Below, in pieces: positions 55,307-64,000 of a stretch of 64,000 nt of DNA. Each line of letters opens with the position of its first letter. Position 1 is the first letter of the stretch. The translations under genes and the position numbers were made by a program. Below the pieces are notes generated by a model. That model did not search any database. It had not been told where the DNA came from and was given only the letters and a program-made list of their open reading frames with translations. The DNA is from CAYZTD01 sp964638155 (GTDB lineage Archaea > Thermoplasmatota > E2 > DHVEG-1): NCBI GenBank assembly GCA_964638155.1, contig CAZWYI010000009.1:4249-68248 (forward strand). The letters run 5' to 3'.

Positions 55307-56161
55307 ATGTCAGCAGAAATTATTGATGGTCGAAAAATAGCAGAAAACATACGTAATAATGTTTTACTTGAAATAAAAAAACTTTATAACAAATATGATA
55401 TAAAACCAAAAATCGCATCTATTATCATAGGTGAAAACAAAGAATCAAATCTTTATTTAAAACTTCGCGATATGGCATGTGAAAAGGTTGGAATTAAATC
55501 TGTACATATACCTTTTTCATCAAACATTTCAGAAAAAGAAGTTGTTGAAAAAATAAAAGAGTTAAATTCTGATAGAAGCATTCATGGTGTCTTAATTCAG
55601 ATGCCAGTACCCACTCATATTTCAAAAACAAAACTTTTTGAAACGCTTTCTCCAAAAAAAGATGTAGAAGGCTTTACACCTGAAAATATGGGGAGACTCT
55701 TGATTGGAGATGAGTTTATAGTTCCCTGTACTCCACTCGCTGTAATTAAAATATTAGATCATGAAAAAATTGATTTGAAAGGTAAAGATGTTGTTATTGT
55801 AAATCATAGCACAGTTGTAGGAAAACCGCTTTCTGAACTTTTTTTAAATAGAGATGCATCAGTATCAATTGTACATGTTTTTACTAAAGATCTTTTTAGT
55901 TATACAAATAGAGCAGATATTTTAGTTTCTGCTTCAGGAGTCCCTCGTTTAATAAAAAAAGCACATATTAAACCAGAATGTTTTGTGATAGATGTGGGAA
56001 TAATAAAAACAGATAAGGGAGTAACAGGTGATGTAGAATTTGATGAAGTAAAAGAATTAGCTTCTAAAATTACACCTGTTCCAGGGGGAGTAGGGCCTAT
56101 TACTGTTGCTTGTTCTCTTTTAAATATGCTTAAAACTTATAAGAAGGTCATTAGGAGATAA
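55307..56161 (+). CDS. folD: bifunctional FolD (methylene-THF dehydrogenase/cyclohydrolase)
   Basis: 284 residues with family signatures: ESNLYLKLRDMACEKVG (45-61), GVLIQMPVP, KKDVEGFTPENMGRLL, HSTVVGKPLSELFL and PVPGGVGPITVA. It interconverts methylene- and methenyl-tetrahydrofolate and formyl-THF in the cytosol with NAD(P). The numbering equals E. coli FolD, but position 54, a catalytic Lys there, is Arg here (Y50-L-K-L-R54). Cyclohydrolase activity may therefore be altered. The overall length is as expected. It follows the methyltransferase by 37 bases. Confidence 0.92.
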   Translation: MSAEIIDGRKIAENIRNNVLLEIKKLYNKYDIKPKIASIIIGENKESNLYLKLRDMACEKVGIKSVHIPFSSNISEKEVVEKIKELNSDRSIHGVLIQMPVPTHISKTKLFETLSPKKDVEGFTPENMGRLLIGDEFIVPCTPLAVIKILDHEKIDLKGKDVVIVNHSTVVGKPLSELFLNRDASVSIVHVFTKDLFSYTNRADILVSASGVPRLIKKAHIKPECFVIDVGIIKTDKGVTGDVEFDEVKELASKITPVPGGVGPITVACSLLNMLKTYKKVIRR

Positions 56162-56168
56162 AAAAGAG

Positions 56169-56564
56169 ATGAACAAATTTCATTTTGTTTCAGTTTTCTT
56201 TTTTATTTTATCAATTATTTTTTTTATCATTGGTTTTAATTCTGGTAAGGTTGAAGGCGGTATTTTTATTATTTTTCCATTTGTAAAAGGTTCTGGATTA
56301 ATAGGATTCTTAGGAGTTATTTGTTTGTTTCTCTCTTTTATATTTTTTATGTTTGGTTTTAGCTATGATATTAATAATAAATTAAATTATTTTGAAAATA
56401 AGGATAAAAAAATTAGAACTAAATCTTCTAAAAAATTTGGAGGAATTGTTTTTATTGGGCCTATTTTAATTGTATTTGGATCTAGTCTAAAAATGATTAT
56501 TTTTGTTTTAATTATTGTTCTAATAGTTTTACTAATTGGTTTTTTTATGCTTCACTTTTACTAA
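56169..56564 (+). CDS. DUF131-family membrane protein
   Basis: 131 residues with three or four membrane helices (about 5-25, 42-66, 95-115, 113-130). The signature GGIVFIGPILIVFGSSLKM (about 91-109) is that of the archaeal DUF131/TIGR00304 family, whose function is unknown. Starts 7 bases after FolD. Its C-terminal end overlaps the convergent ABC permease gene by 20 bases. Confidence 0.78.
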   Translation: MNKFHFVSVFFFILSIIFFIIGFNSGKVEGGIFIIFPFVKGSGLIGFLGVICLFLSFIFFMFGFSYDINNKLNYFENKDKKIRTKSSKKFGGIVFIGPILIVFGSSLKMIIFVLIIVLIVLLIGFFMLHFY

Positions 56565-57309
56565 ATGTGTAACTTCCAATACTCATCATTATAACACATA
56601 GTACAAACACAATAGCCAAATCATAAAGTGGTGCTAAAACATTTGCTTTTGCAATTAAACTTCCTCTAAGTCCATCAACCATATAAAACAATGGATCAAA
56701 ATATGCTATTGTTTGAAGCGTAGGATTTGTAGAGACTGGAAAAAAGGCTGATGATAAAAAAAGAAGCGGCATTATTACTAGATTCATGATCAATGGAAAA
56801 GACTGGAAATCATTCATTTTTGATGCTAGGATAAGTCCGAAACCCACTGCTGTAAAAGCAATTAAAACCATAAATATAATACCAAGTATAAGTCCAACGG
56901 GTCCTGAAATAGGAGTTCCTAGGCCTATTGCTATAAATAGAATTATAAAACCCTGAATTAACGCAACCGTTGCTCCTCCTAGAGTTCTACCAATTATTAT
57001 TGACATTCTACTAATTGGTGCGACAAGTAATTCTTGTAAGAATCCAAATTGTTTATCCCATAATACTGATATTCCTGTAAACATCGAAGAAAAAATAATT
57101 GACATTGTAATAATTCCTGGTGCAAAGAAATGGATGTAATCAATATTCACACCGGGAATACTTATCTGTCTAAAGCCAGATCCAAGAATAAATAAAAATA
57201 AAAGTGGCTGTACAATAGTTACAACAAGTCTACTTTTTGATCTGAAAAATCTTTTCATCTGTCTAAGCCACATAATGTATATAGCTTGAAATTCAACGTT
57301 TTTAATCAT
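56545..57309 (-). CDS. ABC-2 type permease (DrrB-like)
   Basis: 254 residues with six membrane helices and the ABC2 signature. The start is IYMWLRQMKRFFRSKSRL; the middle has VLWDKQFGFLQELLVAPISR and IIGRTLGGATVALIQG; the end has YFDPLFYMVDGLRGSLI. This is the permease half of DrrAB-like exporters, probably for hydrophobic compounds or drugs. It follows the ATPase gene by 3 bases on the same strand, so they form one transporter. ATG 57309. Confidence 0.92.
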   Translation of the reverse strand: MIKNVEFQAIYIMWLRQMKRFFRSKSRLVVTIVQPLLFLFILGSGFRQISIPGVNIDYIHFFAPGIITMSIIFSSMFTGISVLWDKQFGFLQELLVAPISRMSIIIGRTLGGATVALIQGFIILFIAIGLGTPISGPVGLILGIIFMVLIAFTAVGFGLILASKMNDFQSFPLIMNLVIMPLLFLSSAFFPVSTNPTLQTIAYFDPLFYMVDGLRGSLIAKANVLAPLYDLAIVFVLCVIMMSIGSYTFSKSEA

Positions 57310-57312
57310 AAC

Positions 57313-58301
57313 TTATCTCCTAAACCGAGGTGGGATGAAATCATTTTTTGTTTCTTGATCTCTAATGTTTCTTCCAGTATATGATAAAAATACATCATCA
57401 AGAGTAGGCTGCCTAACAGTTATGCTTTTAATTTTAGTATCAATTTTTTGAGCAATTTCAACTATAATTGGTATTTTTTCATCGCCTTTTTCAACCCCTA
57501 TAGTTAAATTTGAATCATGTTTCTCTGTTTTTTTAACCCATTTCTTTTTTTCAAGTTCTTTTTTTAGCTTATTCATATCTGTTGAAACAATAGTTATAAC
57601 ATCGTTTCCAATTGATTTTTTGAGATTATTTATTTTATCCATAACAAGAATTTTACCATGGTCTATTATTCCAATACGTTTACATAAAAAATCTGCTTCA
57701 TCCATGTAATGAGTGGTTAGAAAAATAGTTGTTTTTTCTTCTTTATTCATTTTTTTGATATATTTCCATATAGCACGTCTGGTTTGTGCATCAAGTCCAA
57801 GGGTTGGCTCGTCAAGAAATAAAACGGTTGGATAATGCATTAGACCACGAGCTATTTCAAGTCTTCTCTTCATTCCGCCAGAATAATTTTTTACAAAAAC
57901 ATCTTTTTTATCAACAAGATCTACAAGTTTAAGCACTTCATTTATTCTTTGCTCGCGTTTTTTTCTTGGTATTGCATACATTCTTGCATGGTACTCAAGG
58001 TTTTCTTTTCCAGTTAGTTCGGTGTCAAGAGCTGGTTCTTGAAAGACAACGCCAATATTTTTTCTAACATTATCTCTATCTTTTTTAATATCATGATTTG
58101 CAATTTTTGCAGAACCATATGTAGGATTTAATAAAGTTATAAGCATTTTTATGGTGGTAGTTTTACCTGCTCCATTTGGTCCTAAAAATCCAAATATTTC
58201 TCCTTTTTCTACTGTGAAACTGATGTTATCTACAGCAGTTAAATTTTTGAATTTTTTTGTTAAATCTTTTGTTTCAATTATATTAGTTATTTTTTTTCCA
58301 C
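57313..58301 (-). CDS. ABC transporter ATPase (DrrA-like), start uncertain
   Basis: About 329 residues. The frame is complete from Walker A (GPNGAGKTTT, about 58185-58156) through the signature YSGGMKRRLE and Walker B VLFLDEPTLGLD to a DrrA-type C-terminus (RQPTLDDVFLSYTGRNIRD). The first Met in frame (58146) is inside the domain, after Walker A, and no ATG, GTG or TTG lies upstream before the stop. A GTG at 58301 would fit perfectly if the eight-base homopolymer 58290-58297 had one more base. Either an indel or a non-standard start. It powers the adjacent permease. Confidence 0.85.
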
Positions 58302-58400
58302 CTTTGAGTTATTTTGATTTTTGAAATATAGCTTATATTAATAAAAGTAACTTATTTAGCAAAGATTTTTTATCTTACAATTTTATGATGTATTCTCATA

Positions 58401-59987
58401 ATGGATTTTTACAATGAAATAATTGATTTAATTCTCCTAGGAAAAATAAATTCAAAAGAAGAACTTCATAAGAAAAAAATGAAGTTATGTAAAAAATACA
58501 ATCTTTCTGATATACCTAGTGATAGTAATATTCTTGAAAAAATTCCAGATGATATATCAGGCGGAGAAAAAGATATACTTTTATCGGTTTTAAGAAGAAA
58601 ATCCATGCGTACTATGTCTGGAGTGGCTGTAGTTGCAGTTATGACTAGTCCTGCTGATTGCCCACATGGATTATGCATACCTTGTCCAGGTGGACCTAAA
58701 AACAATTCTCCACAAAGTTATACCGGTTATGAACCAGCAGCAATGAGAGCATCATTAAATGATTTTGATCCTTACAACCAAACAAAAAATAGGTTAGGGC
58801 AACTTAAAGCAATAGGTCACTCTGTTGAAAAAATTGATTTTATTATAATGGGTGGTACTTTTACAGCTAGATCTCCATACTACCAGGAATGGTTTGTAAA
58901 AAGATGCTATGATGCTTTAAATGGTTGTAATTCTAAAAATTTAGATGAAGCAAAAAAAATAAATGAAAAAGCAGAGTCACGTTGCATCGGTCTTACTGTA
59001 GAAACCCGTCCTGATTGGTTTCGACTTAGGCATTGTGATATGAGCTTAAATTGGGGTGCAACTAGAGTTGAGCTTGGAATTCAAACTGTGTTTGATGATA
59101 TTTTATACAAAATGAAAAGAGGTCACACTGTTACTGATTCTATAAGAGCTACAAAGATTGCTAAAGACAGTGGATTCAAGGTATGTTACCATCTCATGCC
59201 AGATCTGCCTGGATCGGATAATAAGCGCGACATTGAATCATTTAAAACAATCTTTGATAACCAAGATTTTAAACCAGATATGTTAAAGATTTATCCAACT
59301 TTAACTGTCAAAGATACAAAATTATATGATTTTTGGAAAGAAAAAAAGTATAAACCTCTTTCAACAGAAGAGGCTATAAAACTTATTTCAAAAATAAAGA
59401 CAATTGTCCCTGAATGGGTAAGGATTCAGAGAATACAGCGCGATATACCTGCTCAATATATAGATGCAGGAGTTAATAAAAGCAATCTAAGGCAATTAGT
59501 AAAGAAATATATGAACAAAAATAAACTAGAATGCAGGTGCATTCGTTGCAGAGAAATAGGTCACAAATTCTTAAAAGAAGATATACAAATAAAAGACGAT
59601 GATATCATATTTGATACAAACTTCTATAATGCTAGTGACTCTGAAGAAGTCTTTATTTCACTTGTTTCAAAAAAATATGATGCATTATTAGGTTACCTTA
59701 GACTCAGAGATATTAAAAATTCCCATAAATATGAACTACAAAAAAATCCCTGTATGATAATACGTGAATTAAAAGTTGTAGGAAGAGAACTATCAATTGG
59801 AAAAAAAACAAAAAAAGAAATTCAACATAGAGGATTTGGAAAAGAACTAATATCTGAAGCTGAAAGAATATGTAGGGAAGAATTTGACAAAAAAAATCTG
59901 AGTGTTTTAAGTGGGATAGGAGTAAAAGAATACTATAGAAAACTTGGATTTAATGATAATGGTTTCTATTTAGAAAAAAGATTATAG
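58401..59987 (+). CDS. elp3: Elp3-family radical SAM/acetyltransferase
   Basis: 528 residues. N-terminal radical SAM domain with the cluster motif CPHGLCIPCPGGP (CX4CX2C, about 92-104), followed by VKRCYDALNG and VELGIQTVFDDIL. Zinc-like CRCIRCREIG near 375-384. The C-terminal GNAT domain includes the acetyl-CoA loop IQHRGFGKELI and ends in EYYRKLGF. It carries out the first step of U34 side-chain modification of tRNA. The length and order are those of archaeal Elp3. Stand-alone; no other Elongator subunit, as in other archaea. Confidence 0.94.
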   Translation: MDFYNEIIDLILLGKINSKEELHKKKMKLCKKYNLSDIPSDSNILEKIPDDISGGEKDILLSVLRRKSMRTMSGVAVVAVMTSPADCPHGLCIPCPGGPKNNSPQSYTGYEPAAMRASLNDFDPYNQTKNRLGQLKAIGHSVEKIDFIIMGGTFTARSPYYQEWFVKRCYDALNGCNSKNLDEAKKINEKAESRCIGLTVETRPDWFRLRHCDMSLNWGATRVELGIQTVFDDILYKMKRGHTVTDSIRATKIAKDSGFKVCYHLMPDLPGSDNKRDIESFKTIFDNQDFKPDMLKIYPTLTVKDTKLYDFWKEKKYKPLSTEEAIKLISKIKTIVPEWVRIQRIQRDIPAQYIDAGVNKSNLRQLVKKYMNKNKLECRCIRCREIGHKFLKEDIQIKDDDIIFDTNFYNASDSEEVFISLVSKKYDALLGYLRLRDIKNSHKYELQKNPCMIIRELKVVGRELSIGKKTKKEIQHRGFGKELISEAERICREEFDKKNLSVLSGIGVKEYYRKLGFNDNGFYLEKRL

Positions 59988-60023
59988 ATAACACTATAAT
60001 ACTAGTTTTTATTACAATTTTTC

Positions 60024-60902
60024 ATGAAGATTCAAACACAATGTGTTCCATGTCTCTTAAAAAGAATTATTTTTGAGTCAGAGCAAAGTACAAGTGATAA
60101 AAATAAACAAACACAGGCTATAAAAAATGCTTGCAAAGCATTATCTGATCTTTACAATCCTAATAAATGCAGTGCTAGTATTGCTACAAAAGTACATAGA
60201 CTTGTATATAACACACTTGATGATAATGATCCCTATAAAGAATTAAAGAACCAGTCTAATTATTATGCAAAAAAACTAGTTTTAGAAATTGAAAATTTAA
60301 TAGAAAAATCAAGCGATCCACTTAAAACCAGCATGATTTCTAGTATTGTAGGAAACATGATGGATTTTGGAATAGCTGGAGCAAGCTCTAGCCCAGATAA
60401 TTTAGTTGAAATCTTTGGAAAAACAATTGAAGAAGGACTTTTTTATGATGATTATAAAAAAATTGATAAAATTCTTTCTAACTCTAAAAAAGTTATTCTT
60501 TTTACTGATAATTGTGGTGAAATTGTTTTTGATAAAATATTATGCAGGGAGCTAAAGAAAAAATATCCAAATGTTTTTTTAACACTTGTTGTAAAAGGTG
60601 AGAGTGTTTTATCAGATGCAACTATGGATGATGCAATTGAATTTGGTTTTGATGAAATTGTTGATGAAATTTTAACAACTGGTTGTTTTGCTGTAGGTGT
60701 TGATTTCAGTAAAATGCCAGATGAACTAAAAAAATCTTTAGACGAATCAAATTTATTAATATGTAAAGGCATGGCTAACTATGAATCTTTTTCTGAAACA
60801 GATTACAAACCCATAGCTTATCTTATGAGAGTTAAATGTAACGCTATAGCACATTCTATTGGTGTAAAAGAAAACACAAACATTATAAAATTATATAATT
60901 AA
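60024..60902 (+). CDS. DUF89/ARMT1-like metal-dependent phosphatase
   Basis: 292 residues. N-terminal CVPCLLKRIIFE (CxxC), then a DUF89 core: FTDNCGEIVFDKIL (about 158-171) and ICKGMANYESFSE, with Asp/Asn residues that bind metal. Members of the family dephosphorylate damaged or toxic sugar phosphates. The archaeal subfamily carries the extra CxxC as here. It starts 36 bases after Elp3; its stop overlaps that of MarC (convergent, 4 bases). Confidence 0.9.
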   Translation: MKIQTQCVPCLLKRIIFESEQSTSDKNKQTQAIKNACKALSDLYNPNKCSASIATKVHRLVYNTLDDNDPYKELKNQSNYYAKKLVLEIENLIEKSSDPLKTSMISSIVGNMMDFGIAGASSSPDNLVEIFGKTIEEGLFYDDYKKIDKILSNSKKVILFTDNCGEIVFDKILCRELKKKYPNVFLTLVVKGESVLSDATMDDAIEFGFDEIVDEILTTGCFAVGVDFSKMPDELKKSLDESNLLICKGMANYESFSETDYKPIAYLMRVKCNAIAHSIGVKENTNIIKLYN

Positions 60903-61564
60903 ATTGGAACTATTCCATATATTTCAAGCCAAGATTGTATTGCTGTGAATATAAACTGTATTGCTATAGCAACAGTTAAAAGCCCCATAACACGAGTAAA
61001 TGCATCCATTCCTTTTTTTCCAAGTCCTTTTATCACATATGTTGATGATAAAAATACAAAATAGGTTATAACCATAGTTAATAAAATGGCAGCTATTGCA
61101 ATAATTATAGCTATTATCCATGGAAAATTGTATGGTTGCGATGTTAAATTTTTCATGTTTACAATAGTAACAGTTATTGCACCAGGGCCTGCAAGTGAGG
61201 GCATTGCAAGTGGAACTATTGCATAATCTGCTTTTTGTTTTTTACCAGGTGGGCTTTCACCGAATTGTTGCCCACGTCTAGTCATATCAAGCCCTACTAT
61301 TGCAAGTAGTATTCCACCGGCGATTCTAAGTGAATATATTTCTATTCCTAGATATTCTAATATTATTGATCCTGCAAAAGCAAAAATAATTAAAAGTATT
61401 GCAGAATATTTAGAAGCGTTTTTTGCAAGAATCTTCCTATCTTTCTTTGAGTAATTGGTTGTAATTGAACTAAATAATGCTAAGGTTGATGAGGGATTTA
61501 CTATTATGAATAATGGGATAAATATTGCTGGGAAAACTGCTAAATAATCTATAATGGTTATCAT
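60899..61564 (-). CDS. MarC-family integral membrane protein
   Basis: 221 residues with six membrane helices. Signatures: PAIFIPLFIIVNPSSTLALF near the start, IAGGILLAIVGLDM and VPLAMPSLAGPGAITVTIV in the middle, all MarC/NAAT-like. The gene was once linked to drug resistance; the function is unproven, with neutral amino-acid transport reported for one archaeal member. Convergent with the DUF89 gene. No clear Shine-Dalgarno. Confidence 0.88.
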   Translation of the reverse strand: MITIIDYLAVFPAIFIPLFIIVNPSSTLALFSSITTNYSKKDRKILAKNASKYSAILLIIFAFAGSIILEYLGIEIYSLRIAGGILLAIVGLDMTRRGQQFGESPPGKKQKADYAIVPLAMPSLAGPGAITVTIVNMKNLTSQPYNFPWIIAIIIAIAAILLTMVITYFVFLSSTYVIKGLGKKGMDAFTRVMGLLTVAIAIQFIFTAIQSWLEIYGIVPI

Positions 61565-61592
61565 GTCTAACTAGTTTTAAATAAATTTGTTT

Positions 61593-61826
61593 TTAGCGTT
61601 TTTGTTCCAATGGGAGTCTAGCTATTTTTTTACTTGAGCCGCATTTTGGGCAGGTAAAATATTTTTTATCTTTTTTCTTTCCATTTTTTGGAACCATATA
61701 ATTATTATCTTTTTCATATCTAATGTAGATTCCTTTATCTATTTCTTCTACCCAGTCTTCTTCACAGTTTCTGCATAGTAATCTTACTTCAAATGTTTCT
61801 TCCTCTTCTGGTTTTTTTTTGGCCAT
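61593..61826 (-). CDS. small zinc-ribbon protein, 77 aa
   Basis: 77 residues. Two knuckles, LLCRNCEEDW (about 17-26) and FTCPKCGSSKK (about 57-67), are separated by a basic loop (PKNGKKKDKKY). It is ribosomal-protein-like in size and charge but not a recognised family. It lies 28 bases upstream of MarC on the same strand. A TATA-like TTTATATATAAGAA on the minus strand lies about 75 bases upstream (near 61901). Confidence 0.65.
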   Translation of the reverse strand: MAKKKPEEEETFEVRLLCRNCEEDWVEEIDKGIYIRYEKDNNYMVPKNGKKKDKKYFTCPKCGSSKKIARLPLEQKR

Positions 61827-62316
61827 TTTTTTAGCACCTTATCATTTTTATTTTATTTGATTGTTATAATATTTTCGGAATGTAAAAGGGTGATTGCAGT
61901 TCTTATATATAAATACAAATGATTAACTGTAGGCTTCTTATTTTTTCTTGAATTATCCTTTTTTTTCTAATTTTTTTAAAATATGTTTCATATTTTTAAA
62001 TAAACTTAGTATAATTTTGAATCGTTTTTTCTATAGTAGGTCCACAAATATTCTTAGCCATTACTCTCAAAAGCAAGAAAGCAATTAAACTCTAAACTTT
62101 TTACATCAAAAACGAATTTAATCTTATATGCTTACTATATAAAGCCTAGACAAAATTGGTTTTCTTTACAAAAATATGCAACAAAAAAACAAATCTGTAA
62201 AAGGTCTTTTGTGTTATTAAGTAAATACTCTTGGAATTTTTTAACAACACCTATATATCAAATATTTTTTAAGCTGTATTCAGATACAAAATTTATATAA
62301 TAAAAAATTAAGGTAG
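61827..62316. other. 490-bp AT-rich region without a gene
   Basis: Contains the promoter of the zinc-ribbon gene near 61901 and, close to 62300, AT-rich DNA leading into the AGGT site of the symporter. In between there are only short open frames. A 21-codon minus-strand frame (MAKNICGPTIEKTIQNYTKF, about 62062-62000) looks protein-like but has no support. I see no RNA gene or repeat. Confidence 0.45.
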
Positions 62317-62322
62317 ATGATT

Positions 62323-63624
62323 ATGGGGGAAAGTCGAGAACATTGGAACAGTAAACTTGGTTTTATTTTAGCAGCAGTCGGATCTGCGGTTGGTATCGGC
62401 AATATCTGGAGATTTTCCTCAGTGGTAGGACAAAATGGTGGCGGTGCATATCTAATCCCTTATTTTCTTGCAGTAATCGCTTTTGGACTTCCATTAATGA
62501 TCCTTGAACTATCTATCGGAAGACATTTTCAAACCAATGTTGTCTCCGCGTTTAGCAAGATTAAAAAGAAATTCAGGTTTGTTGGATGGCTTATCTTTAT
62601 CTTGGTATTTTCACTTTTAAGTTATTATCTTGTTATAACTGGCTGGACCCTTGGGTATGTTGTTTCATCAATGGGAGGTCTCAATATTACATTTTCTGAT
62701 TTCACCTCGTCTTATTATCCTCTGATCTATTTTGGTATATCTGTTTTACTAACTGGTGTTGTTGTTTCTTTTGGAATAAAAAAAGGAATTGAGCGGGTAG
62801 TTACAATTCTGGTACCGTTTTCTTTTATCATACTTATCATATTGGCATTATTTTCTACTACTCTTTCAGGATTTGGTGAAGGATTAGATTTCTTTCTAAG
62901 CCCTGATTTCTCAGTGCTTTCAGATCCAATTCTCTGGATTGCTGCGTTTGGTCAAGCGTTTTTCTCATTATCGGTGGGATTTGGTACTCTAATTACGTAT
63001 GGAAGCTATCTTGATAAAAAAACCAATATACCGCAGTCATCACTGATAATTACTTTTTTTGATCTTATGGTTGCGATGCTTGCAGGTATTATTATATTTC
63101 CTATAGTATTTAGCTTTAATTTAGAACCAACACTAGGAGCTGAACTTGCATTTACTACGCTTCCTTATGCATTTGGTCTGTTGCCTTACGGACAGTTGTT
63201 AGCAACTCTTTTCTTTTTATTATTATTCTCTGCTGCTCTGACTTCAGCTATCGGAATATTTGAGCTAAATGTTTCTGTAGTCATGGATAGAAAAAAGATG
63301 TCTAGGAAAAAAACAAGCATCATCCTTACTTTTATTCTTTTTTTAGTGGGGCTGCCTGCTGCACTGAGTTATACTTCTTTAAATTTGAATGTTTTAGGAA
63401 TGAAGATTCTTGATGTAATGGATGAGAGTTTAGGTACCATGGGTTTACCGATTTCAGCTTTATTCATTGCTCTTGTTTTCACATGGTTTATGGACAATAA
63501 ATTATTATCAAAAGAGGTAAGTGACTCAAAACATTGGCAAGTTATCGTGCTGACTGCAACTAAATACATAATCCCAATTATTCTTATTCTAGTTATTATT
63601 TCATCTTTGATCCTACGTTTCTAA
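62323..63624 (+). CDS. sodium-dependent SNF-family symporter
   Basis: 433 residues with 11-12 membrane helices. The first helix AAVGSAVGIGNIWRF holds the sodium-binding unwound segment of the LeuT/NSS fold; AFGQAFFSLSVGFG marks helix 6. Likely takes up amino acids or similar small solutes with Na+. ATG 62323 is preferred over 62317 because AGGT lies 8 bases before it and 2 before the other. A small two-helix membrane protein follows (63712), as accessory subunits sometimes do in this family. Confidence 0.9.
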   Translation: MGESREHWNSKLGFILAAVGSAVGIGNIWRFSSVVGQNGGGAYLIPYFLAVIAFGLPLMILELSIGRHFQTNVVSAFSKIKKKFRFVGWLIFILVFSLLSYYLVITGWTLGYVVSSMGGLNITFSDFTSSYYPLIYFGISVLLTGVVVSFGIKKGIERVVTILVPFSFIILIILALFSTTLSGFGEGLDFFLSPDFSVLSDPILWIAAFGQAFFSLSVGFGTLITYGSYLDKKTNIPQSSLIITFFDLMVAMLAGIIIFPIVFSFNLEPTLGAELAFTTLPYAFGLLPYGQLLATLFFLLLFSAALTSAIGIFELNVSVVMDRKKMSRKKTSIILTFILFLVGLPAALSYTSLNLNVLGMKILDVMDESLGTMGLPISALFIALVFTWFMDNKLLSKEVSDSKHWQVIVLTATKYIIPIILILVIISSLILRF

Positions 63625-63711
63625 TGTTTTATAAAAATAATTTAAGGTTTAATAGAATAAAAAAAACATTTGTGTTATTAGTGAGATAAGCGATCTTTTT
63701 ATAGACTCCCG

Positions 63712-63931
63712 ATGTTTCTGTTGTTCAATTGGCGCGGATCTTTTTTTAATAGTTAATATTTTATTTATTAATTCAGCAGGTTTACTAACATACTTTGTTC
63801 AAGGAATTAATCCTCAAAGTTGGTGGATAAAGAAAAAAAAGCAAAAAACATGGTTTTGGAAAGCAATAATTTTATGGGTTGTATTATTAATTGTGCTTAT
63901 TTTTATGATTGTGGTGTATCAATATTTGTAG
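63712..63931 (+). pseudogene. small two-helix membrane protein, frameshifted
   Basis: ATG 63712 begins MFLLFNWRGSFF and stops at TAA 63754. Removing one T from the seven-T run 63741-63747 joins it to NILFINSAGLLTYFVQGI, NPQSWWIKKKKQ and a last helix (AIILWVVLLIVLIFMIVVY), ending at TAG 63931; about 72 residues. It could be a small accessory subunit of the symporter upstream. As written it is broken. The joined reading is plausible, not proven. Confidence 0.4.
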
Positions 63932-63954
63932 TTTTTATTATTTCCATTTTATTT

Positions 63955-64000
63955 TACGGCTGGGAATACTGCGCGGTCTGAAGCGATAGCGTAAGACCCG
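63955..64000 (+). other. GC-rich end of window, possible start of a structured RNA
   Basis: The last 45 bases turn markedly GC-rich against AT-rich flanks. A hairpin is visible: GGTCT (63975-63979) pairs with AGACC (63994-63998). No open frame crosses it. In this genome the other GC-rich non-coding DNA is the tRNA, so a truncated ncRNA gene (for example SRP RNA or RNase P RNA) is possible, but I cannot identify it from this fragment. Confidence 0.35.

Overview
The window is AT-rich archaeal DNA. Archaeal markers are ribosomal proteins L37e, L39e, L31e and S19e, an Sm-like protein, PDCD5, translation factor aIF6, the Rpr2/Rpp21 subunit of RNase P, SepF, archaeal-type type IV pilin signals, archaeal ValRS and Elp3. 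A C25 (gingipain-like) peptidase, huge Ig/DUF11-type surface proteins and an Hps-RraA fusion suggest a Thermoplasmatota-like euryarchaeon, probably uncultivated. That placement is inference; there is no rRNA in the window.

Layout. 1-9045 (minus) is the first 3015 codons of a giant secreted protein that runs off the left edge, with about ten tandem repeats of about 140 residues. 9.3-12.1 kb is a low-density accessory stretch with a nucleotidyltransferase flanked by ATATCATATATGATAT-like palindromes, a HAD phosphatase, a 3' remnant of an SDH/SppA-like protein and a zinc-finger protein. 12.1-16.3 kb holds an Lrp regulator, then a tight seven-gene operon of small coiled-coil, double-psi-barrel-like, membrane-anchored, zinc-ribbon and PRC-barrel proteins, then small zinc and membrane peptides. 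16.5-20.7 kb has the C25 peptidase, L37e/LSm, a toxin-antitoxin pair with a broken toxin, a PUA protein, SepF and tRNA-Arg(TCG).

21.0-40.8 kb is the most unusual region. It is a type IV filament/Tad-like secretion locus with two GspE-family ATPases, two TadC-like membrane proteins and six proteins with pilin-like N-termini. Two of these carry tandem Hint (intein/BIL/Hedgehog-type) autoprocessing domains: three in the protein at 27593-30916 and five in the protein at 36844-40770. The two ATPase genes share a nearly identical 260-bp tract, and Hint modules 10 kb apart share a 77/78-bp tract, so the locus is being homogenised by recombination. A coherent reading is that the ATPases and membrane proteins export or assemble large modular surface proteins, and the Hint modules may then cut, ligate or anchor them.

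40.9-43.8 kb is an informational cluster (Rpr2, S19e, PDCD5, L39e, L31e with an unusual Lys-rich tail, aIF6). 43.9-46.6 kb has a winged-helix regulator, a thioredoxin/DsbD-like membrane protein interrupted by a frameshift, and a RelE-type toxin-antitoxin pair. 46.9-64 kb is mostly housekeeping: ValRS, an OFA-family transporter, beta carbonic anhydrase, a DUF362 ferredoxin, Hps-RraA, a lipoprotein, a methyltransferase, FolD, a DUF131 protein, a DrrAB-like ABC exporter, Elp3, a DUF89 protein, MarC, a zinc ribbon and an SNF-family symporter.

Five reading frames are broken exactly at A/T homopolymers (16076, 19112, 44536, 58290, 63741). Either this assembly has systematic homopolymer errors or these are genuine slippage or decay sites; gene calls there should be read with that in mind.
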